Part shown: positions 56,530-64,000 of the stretch, piece after piece
Layout: the number at the start of each line of letters is the position of its first letter
Position numbering within the stretch: position 1 is the first letter of the stretch
The notes under the pieces: generated by a model
What the model saw: only the letters and a program-made list of their open reading frames with translations
Told to the model about the DNA's origin: nothing
The model's database searches: none
DNA from: Diphasiastrum complanatum
Lineage: Eukaryota > Streptophyta > Lycopodiopsida > Lycopodiales > Lycopodiaceae
DNA length: 64,000 nucleotides
Assembly (NCBI GenBank): GCA_029204225.1
Contig: CM055101.1
Coordinates: 31,586,519 to 31,650,518 of the forward strand
Direction: 5' to 3'
Translations under genes and position numbers: made by a program

Positions 56530-57030
56530 TGGCACATATCTACCTTGATACCCAATATTATGTATGGATTTCAAAATGTTCAACTTATGGTGTTTTAACA
56601 TCATTTTTTGTCTCATAAAAGTATTATTGTATTATATGCTTGAATATGGTTCCTTGTCCTCACACTAATCAGTATGGAATTTGCCCTGATACGATTTTTC
56701 AAGGCGGAACATATTGATATCATAGTTTATGGTAGGGAAGATTGGACTAAATTTTGAAATACTTAGTTGTTGTGTTATCGTGAATCTTGTTTTGGACATG
56801 GATAACAACTAATGCTCAACCATAACACCTGTCTTCTCCACTATACTAGCTCGTGCGGTTTTGTTTTGCGCGATGGTGGTAGGTAACAATTGGACATCTT
56901 AGAACTTGCTTCACTTTATGGTACTTTGTACTGTAAGATTTCATGCAGGTTTTTTATTATCTGTTATGCTATAAAACAAAGGGTTCAAAAGGTTTGGTCT
57001 TGCTTTTTCAAGGGGGAATATGTGAATTCT
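56530..57030 (+). repeat. Diverged direct duplication, copy A
   Basis: Aligns with 57810-58325: shared ordered words include ATCAGTATGG, GGATAACAA, GTTTTGTTTTG, GGTAACA, ACTGTAAGA, TTGTTATGCTATAAA and AAAGGGTTCAAA. The copy ends in the long CT tract. Confidence 0.75.
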
Positions 57031-57034
57031 CTCT

Positions 57035-57242
<208 letters not shown>

Positions 57243-57809
57243 CATCTCTTCCCTCTATTGTGACCTTATTCAGATTGGACGAGGAGAGACCTATGAATAC
57301 ATGCAGTAGAGTATTCGTGAGGGGAAGCGATACGAAATAAGGCAAGATTTCTATTATGTCTTTGACTCAATAAATCGCTAGCTAAATGCTCACCAACAAG
57401 TGAATGAGCTGTGCTTGCTACAAATAGCTCACATACATGTGATAATTGTGGAATGGTTTAGAGTGTTTGGCTTCCAAAACAACTCCTGCAATTGGGCGCT
57501 ACCTCAGCCTCATACCTGAGCAATCATCTCAATTGTAGATTTTGTACAAGACGCATAATGCAATACGAGTCACGTACACATGAAGAATTCCAAGATGTGT
57601 TAAGATTGAATGTCTACGAAAATATAATTCTGAATATGTACATTTCATGTTTTAAGTTGATTGGTTTATGATGCTAATAGCAGAAAATAAGGATAAAGCG
57701 GTTACTTTAGTGACCTATGTACTTGTGCAGGCTTGTATGGCATGGATTTGCCCGAGCTGTAAGGTGCTTGGACTCCTAATGATTTCATGGGAGGTCCATG
57801 GGGCTAGTA

Positions 57810-58325
57810 TGGCACTGATCTACCCTAGTACCTAGCACTGAAGCAAAGGGCAAGTCTCTTTGTATTCTGTGTTTTATAAGATGTCTTCTTATGTGTAGTA
57901 TGCTAATGTGAACTTAATACATTTGATTTTCCCTTAAACTGATCAGTATGGCATTTGCCTTGATACGGTTTTGTCTTAGAGCAGAATGTATTGCTATTAA
58001 TGGAATTCATTATATGGAAGATTGGATGTATAATGTGTATTTGCAATCAAGCTAATAAGGTAGTGGATCTTGTTTCAGACGTGGATAACAATTGATGCTC
58101 AGTTATGACACTTGTCTTCCTCACGTAACTAACTTCTACGTTTTGTTTTGTGGGATGGTGGCAGGTAACAGCTGAGTGTCCTAAAACTTGCTTCGCTTTA
58201 TGATACTCTATACTGTAAGACTTTATACAGCTTTGTTCTTACTTGTTATGCTATAAATTAAAGGGTTCAAAGGATTTGATCTTGACTTTTCAGAAGGGAC
58301 TATGTGAAATCTTTTTACTCTCTCT
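57810..58325 (+). repeat. Diverged direct duplication, copy B
   Basis: Second copy of 56530-57030, 1.28 kb downstream. At the position equivalent to the 200 bp microsatellite it has only CTCTCTCTCTG. Confidence 0.75.
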
Positions 58326-58520
58326 CTGCATCTTTTTGAGATGCAACCCCGACTACCCTTTGGACGGGGTAGTACCAAACCTTTATCTTTACTTGTATTT
58401 TATGGCTAACTAGGTCTGTTTTATAGTTTAGTCCACAGGATGGTTTCATGATGCAGTTGCACTTAATTGTGGGGAGCCTCTTCCTCCTCCTCATCCCTTT
58501 AGACTGTCATTTGTTGCATG

Positions 58521-60163
58521 AGGAAAGCTATTGAGGTTCACAATCTTATTTCTTCTACTAATATAGCTACATGAAATGTTGATGGCCCTGATGATAAGAT
58601 CTTTTGCCTTGTTGACGTAATGACTATCTTGGATTGGATCAAGATTTGTATGGATTTCATTAAAAATAAGGATGCCCTAAACATAGTCAAAAGTATTGTT
58701 ATTGGCCTCCCTAACTATGTTGAACGTATTGCTATTGAAGAAAGTTTTTGCAATTCACATATTCAGAAGATTTTTACATGTTTAAAAAAAGAAAATGGTG
58801 CCTTGACTACTGATACCCCTACCCACACCGAACCTCCTCTTTCACCTCACCCTTGATCTTTACCAAAGACCTTGATGAAGATAGTACTTTCCAAGAGTCT
58901 TTCTCGTAGGAAATTTGTGAAGTCGACAATCAGTCTGCCTTTGAATTCTGTCAAGCCAAGGATTGCCAAGTACCTTTGGTACCTGGTCATACTATTGAGT
59001 TTAAATCTGCCAAAACTGCCTATAAGCTTTGGAGCCTTCCTTCTGTAAACTTCCTGGCACCCATCTCTATTGAACTTTGGATCACTCTTACCCATCTTAC
59101 TGATGCAGAAGTCCAAGCCTGCAAGCTTGCCTCTTTGCATAAGAATCCTTCCTTTGACACTCTTGTTGCCTTTGATACCATCATAAAAATGAGCAGGTTT
59201 GAACCCTCGAGATGTCCTTCTGAGCAGACCTGGGCTAGAACTAGGGACAACTTTGACACTGGCTTCAATAGGATGAGCCTACATCAAGCTAGAATTTGGA
59301 ACTGGAAAAGTCCTTTTTCTAAATGCAAATGTTGGGACAAATGCAAAAACAGCCCTTCTATTATCTAGTTTGATCACGCTATCTGTTATATGATGAATAA
59401 CTTTCCCAAATTCTTCTCTGGTGCCTCTACAAAACCAACTAGATGTCTTCTTCCTTTGGCTACATAAATCTGCTAGAGATGTCGTCAAAGCCCACCTTGT
59501 CTTTATTTACATTAGACAACACGTGATTGATGTTGCCATTGAACTTTCCAATAACCCCACTACTAAGCTTCTTGCACACCTTGGCGATGCCGAGAACATT
59601 CGTGAAATTGAACGCCTCTTTAAAAAGCCTAGCTTATCTACCTTACAGGACAAATACTTCCAGAATACAAGCAACGGTAACAAGAAGAGGAAATACTTTC
59701 TGAACAAAGGCAATGAGGGGCATAGCAGTGGTGGCAAAGAGGATATTCCAATTAGAAGGCTGAATATTTACCATCATTGATCCATGTGCAGGAGGATATA
59801 GAAGGAATAAGAGTATTGGAGGTCAGTGCAACTGGTAGGCGACGACTAGTGGTTAGAAGACACAAAGGGAAGACATTTTGGCATTTACATTATTACAATA
59901 GATGCTTTGAGAAGATGATTGTTAAACAACTTTATTCTGAGACTTTACTAAATATCTTTGGTCATGTTGATGAGATATTTGAGCAAATTGTTTTTTCGCA
60001 TTTGAAGCATGAATGGTATAAACCCTTTCAAGTCTTTTGTGAATGCAATTTTATATCCCACTGTGTACTTGATCTAACACTAAACATTTTAAAAAGTTCA
60101 TTTGTGAGAATTTTGGGCATGTTATCTCCATGGATACTGGAATTATTAGTAACAAATTCTTAA
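58521..60163 (+). pseudogene. Unrecognised coding remnants in one orientation
   Basis: Successive plus-strand frames: 58521-58856 (MRKAIEVHNLISSTNIA, stop, VDGPDDKIFCLVDVMTILDW, KNKDALNIVKSIVIGLPNYV), 58976-59368 (KTAYKLWSLPSVNFLAPISI, SFDTLVAFDTIIKMSRFEP, FSKCKCWDKCKN), 59421-59780 (RQHVIDVAIELSNNPTTKLL, HLGDAENIREIERLFKKP, a Lys/Gly/Ser-rich tail) and 59777-60163 (GKTFWHLHYYNRCFEKMIVK). Their length and orientation are more than chance suggests and they may be one decayed element ORF or gene with frameshifts. I do not recognise the family and see no splice sites that restore a frame. Confidence 0.3.
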
Positions 60164-61614
60164 AGAACGACCCAAACAAAGGAATTAATCATATTCCCTT
60201 ACGTCAATCCAATATCAATTACATGTCATGAAGAGACTTGCCAGACTTGTTAAAATGGAATACCTACGTGCTTTTAAGCATACTTGCTAGTTGATGCCAT
60301 GCCCCGAGGTGTCAATGTAGAACCTCACCACTCAAAAGGGCTTCCAATAGAGAAGTTGAAGGCCGAGTCTGAGAGCACAAGAATTACTAGTGCTAGACTA
60401 AAGTTATATATTTTATGAGCCCCATAGTAATTCCCAAAAGATGGAAAACCATGTGGGAGCTAGTAATTTAGACCCTCTCAACTGGAGTTGTGTTTTTAAT
60501 AAAGAGGCCTCCTATTATTATGTAAGAGGTGGAACCCAAACCATTATAGAAAGGGATTCACTCACTTGTGAGAGGTGGAATCCAAATTGTAATAGAAGTA
60601 GATTCACAAACTCGCGGGTATACATACATGCCTCCTCCATGAGTTTCCAAGCATATGACATGTACCGAAATGATGTTGCTTTGACAATTGAAGATCCTTC
60701 TATGTGCATTTCCTTCTATGCTCCATTTTCATACATTTAGTTTGGGTACTTGTGTATGAATCTGTTGTTGTTGTTTCTTCCTTCTTCCAGGATTGGTTTT
60801 GTGATTAATATCAAGTAGATGTGCATGGCTTTGTTGCTGATCTTACCCATTGTCATTTGATGATGCTTTTTGCTTGACTCCCTGAGGAGTTTTTATTACA
60901 AATGTTGAGTGATATATGTGATAAACGCTTTGTAGGATTTGTGGTACTTAGTTAGATTCAGTTTTGTTGATTTTGGTGATTTCAGTAGGATTAGATTCAA
61001 TGTCATTCTCTGTTTCTTGCTTAGATTAGATTAGTTATAATCTAAATTCTATAAGTAACCAAAGAAAATATGAAATAGATTGTAGAACGTAGGTATATGA
61101 GTCCTGACAGATCTCAGATTTTAGTTGAGGTTCCATTATTAGTAAAGAATTGAAATCAGACTGTAAATGTGCCAATTGACAGGCGGGGTACATCACCATT
61201 ATACTGCAAACCATACAATTGAGAGCTGTAGCAGAGTTTCTGTTGGTTGTAGGCTGATAGGATCCAAGAAAGCGTCAATAGCAACCGTAAATAATGAGCT
61301 AGAAGGAATCAGCCAACATTGGCTCCATTGCTACTGATAATCTTCTTAAATTGTGCTAAAGAACTCGTATATTGCAGTCCATTTTCCAATTCTTTGTGAT
61401 TTTGACTGCCTACTTGTGTTCTTGCATTCATCTTTTTCTTTACAAGCACGCATTCAATCTTTTCTCTGAGATCAGCATTCCATCAACACCCACTCACAAA
61501 CAGTTCAAGAAATCCACTGCCCCACTGCTCTCCACCGTTTCACACACTTTTTCAAAGGAGGAAGCCTAGTCTGTCGAACTGACGTTTGCACCTGACAAAC
61601 CAACTTAAAAAAAT
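60164..61614. other. No gene recognised
   Basis: Short frames only. Possibly includes upstream LTR sequence of the gypsy element that starts near 62 kb, but no LTR ends could be identified. Confidence 0.4.
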
Positions 61615-61905
61615 ACATCCGACGATTGCATCCAATGATTTGTCCGATGATTGCATCTGACGACTTTGTGTCCGACAATTGCATCCAACAACCAGTCAAA
61701 AAAAATTGCGTCCGATGATTTCATCCGATGACTTTGCGTCTGACGACTGCATCCGACGACCAGTCTTTACAAATTCCATCCAATGACTTTGCGTCCCACG
61801 ATTTTCTATCCGACGTTGCATTAGACGATTTTCTATCTGATGTGCATCTGACGAGCAGCCGACAGCTGCATCTGAGACTGTAACCGACAGCAGACCCGCC
61901 AAATT
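61615..61905. repeat. TCCGACGA-type degenerate minisatellite
   Basis: GCATCCGACGA, TTGCATCCAA, TGCGTCCGATGA and TTTGCGTC variants repeat about 15 times with 12-18 bp spacing. It ends about 190 bp before the gag start of the gypsy element. Confidence 0.8.
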
Positions 61906-62096
61906 GTCACAAACTTTACATCCGACACTATCACTATAATTGCATCCAACAAGCTTCTGCTCAAATCTGAAAATCTATTTTTCATAGAATTCCTATTGAA
62001 AACTTAATTCTATTCTAAGGTAATGTCCACCGAATATTTCAAGAAACAAAAAAAAAAAAAATCAAAACAACACAAAGTTGAATCAGACCAGTTCTA

Positions 62097-64000
62097 ATGG
62101 CAAATATACTAGAAAAACTTATGGATGAGTTCACACCGAGTGATCATCCAAATGATGAGAACAAGCCCTATTGTCTTAGATCTCATGTAAATCAAGATCT
62201 CGGGCCATCCAGATGGAGGCCTAATCAATTTGATATCCCTGACTATCAACCTGTTCAACATGCTCACCATACCGCAAATTCTGATAAACGAACACCCCGA
62301 TTGGAATTACCAAAGTTCGACGGTAATGTGGACCCTCATAGATTTTTACAAGTCTTTGAGAATGCATGTGAAGTATATGGAGAATATACGGACAATGTAA
62401 AAGTCCAATTATCTTCAATGACCATGGTGGATAAAGCACAAGAGTGATTTCTTAACCTTGATCATAATGATAGACAAGATTAATCCGATTTGAAATAGTC
62501 TTTTATTAAACACTTCCGACCTTTCAGACTCACAGAGTGCCCATTTGTATGCCTCAGTAATATAAAAACTAAAATAGATGAATGCGTACATGACTATATT
62601 TAGCGCTTCAAGCGTCTCATAAGTCAAGTCTAGGAATAGTCAACTTATAAAATGTTGATTATATGGTTTTTAGTTGGCCTTCCAAGACGTATCCGAAAGA
62701 GCTTAAACCTAGCGAAGATTATCATACTCTTAAATTCGCTATGTCCGATGCCATTCGTGAGGAAGATGAAGCGTCCGATGATGAGGACCATTATCATACT
62801 CTTAAATCCGCTATGTCTGATGCCATTCGTGAGGAAGATGAAGCGTCCAATGATGAGGACCATAAAGAAAAAAGAGCTCACCAAGTTTTTAATGAAAATT
62901 GTCCAAGTGAGCCAAGAGATTCAAACCAAGTCTGGAAATCTCAGTTCGAGTTGATGAATCAACAACATCAACAATAGATGGAGAAACTCAACAAAGAGTT
63001 TCAACAGACCCTTAAAGTTGATTCAAAGCCAGTTTCCAGGGCAATTGCCCTCTTGTAACGTTATGTATAGGTGCGAAAGACACCTGGTGACCACAATGTC
63101 GTGGAGCACATATCGATAATGAGTGTCCATCACACAGACCTTAAGAAATGCAGCACTGTATACTTTGTGGCACGACCACTCATATAACATCAAGTTGTAG
63201 GTACAACCCATGCAACATGCAATATTCTAGGCCACAACAATATCCACCACAAGGACAACCACAAGCACCATATAACCCACATTATATGAGTTTAGTCCAA
63301 GTTCAGGATTTGCCAAGACAACAACCACTTGCACAACAACAAAGATTGGCACTCAAAGGTCCAAGAGGATATGCTCAACCAAACATGCCAAACCAACAAA
63401 ACCGGCCTCACGTATAGGCCAATGTGGTCCAAAACTCCTCTTATGACACCCCAGCCTATGAATCTACTTATGATGAAGGAACTAATAACACATACGTAAA
63501 TGAGGCATCTATCTCTTATCCAAACGAGCAATAATATCCGGAGTCAACGCCACTCTTTGTGAACAAGAAGTTCAAGAAGGAGACCCGGTCAATATTACCA
63601 TAAACTCCACGGATATCAACACTCTCATCCTGCCTTTATACATGATAAATACACTCCCTATTGAGTGGATGCCTGAAAACGCTTTTGTTACTGAGGTATC
63701 CACCAGTGAGGATGACATTCTTACTATGGGATAAAACGAGTTATTTGACAACCATCTTCTCCACTTGCTGGATCCAGAGAGATTAGGAACACGTCGTATA
63801 CCGAAAGAGATTAAACTTCCATCACCAAAGGCTTGTGTGCAACATCCACAACCAATAAACACTCGTGTATACAGACCGAAATTAAAAGTCTATCAATGGG
63901 ACGTACACAATGATGAAGTCTTAAACACCATTGACTAAGACTTAGTTTGCGAGAAAACACCCAAAAATCCATGCATGCCTACTACTAAAAATACAAAAAC
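62097..64000 (+). mobile_element. Ty3/gypsy retrotransposon gag region, decayed; runs off right edge
   Basis: ATG at 62097 opens a 116-aa frame with LPKFDGNVDPHRFLQVFENA and VKVQLSSMTMVDKAQE, which is Retrotrans_gag, then TGA where Trp belongs (QEWFLNL). Degraded gag continues (SFIKHFRPFRLTECPFV, KIDECVHDYI). After a frameshift an acidic segment with a 24-aa duplication follows, then a zinc knuckle CILCGTTTHITSSC (CX2CX4HX4C, about 63155) and a Pro/Gln-rich stretch. From 63540 a further frame (LCEQEVQEGDPVNITINSTD, INTLPIEWMPENAFVTEV) with a TAA at 63732 continues to the edge. Protease, RT and integrase would lie beyond 64000. No LTR was identified. Confidence 0.8.
62720..62863 (+). repeat. 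72 bp in-frame tandem duplication in gypsy gag
   Basis: Copies 62720-62791 and 62792-62863 differ at a few bases and encode YHTLKFAMSDAIREEDEASD and YHTLKSAMSDAIREEDEASN followed by DEDH. Confidence 0.95.

Overview
The window is nuclear DNA of a land plant, almost certainly a seed plant with a large, repeat-rich genome. Evidence: a WRKY transcription-factor gene (family largely plant-specific), GT-AG introns, many degenerate Ty1/copia and Ty3/gypsy elements primed by initiator tRNA-Met, long (GA/CT)n and (TA)n microsatellites, and one host gene with an apparent 5.2 kb intron. A gymnosperm would fit the long intron and scattered old elements, but nothing seen proves it.

Layout. 1-2 kb: the 5' part of a group II WRKY gene (minus strand, running off the left edge) with a W-box cluster upstream and a GC-rich low-complexity patch. 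2-7.4 kb: AT-rich DNA with a gypsy RT fragment and a copia RT fragment. 8.1-10.1 kb: a broken multi-exon coding unit on the minus strand that I cannot name. 10.4-14.5 kb: copia gag and RT fragments, an LTR-like block and a minus-strand LTR with primer-binding site. 14.6-15.8 kb: a second unnamed, broken, intron-containing coding unit. 17.0-23.7 kb: a copia RT fragment fused to a nearly complete but decayed copia element. 24.5-25.2 kb: a copia 3' end plus LTR. 28.8-34.8 kb: two related copia-type elements 47 bp apart, each with an intact target-site duplication. One is an internal-deletion derivative; the other is a young element carrying an intact GAG-protease ORF but no integrase or reverse transcriptase. 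35-39.3 kb: AT-rich roughly 1 kb tandem repeats and a 33 bp minisatellite.

40.5-45.6 kb: the most striking locus. Six LTRs alternate with five very short internal regions in one head-to-tail array, flanked by a single 5 bp target duplication. Each internal region carries a tRNA-like sequence with a perfect B box, and four of the five also carry a second primer-binding-like site and a remnant of copia RNase H; the fifth has lost both by deletion.

46.1-53.1 kb: a host gene (minus strand) for a protein with two U1-type C2H2 zinc fingers. Its long intron contains tandem repeats and a palindrome-rich AACCGT block, and a telo-box lies upstream. 53-62 kb: noncoding DNA with minisatellites, a very long (CT)n(TA)n tract inside a duplicated block, and unnamed coding remnants. 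62.1-64 kb: the gag region of a decayed Ty3/gypsy element leaving the right edge.

Only the WRKY gene and the zinc-finger gene look like functional host genes. The GAG-protease element and the LTR array look recent or structurally intact; most other coding sequence is element debris with stop codons typical of C-to-T decay. Exon boundaries were inferred by eye from splice signals and reading phase, and no homology search was run.
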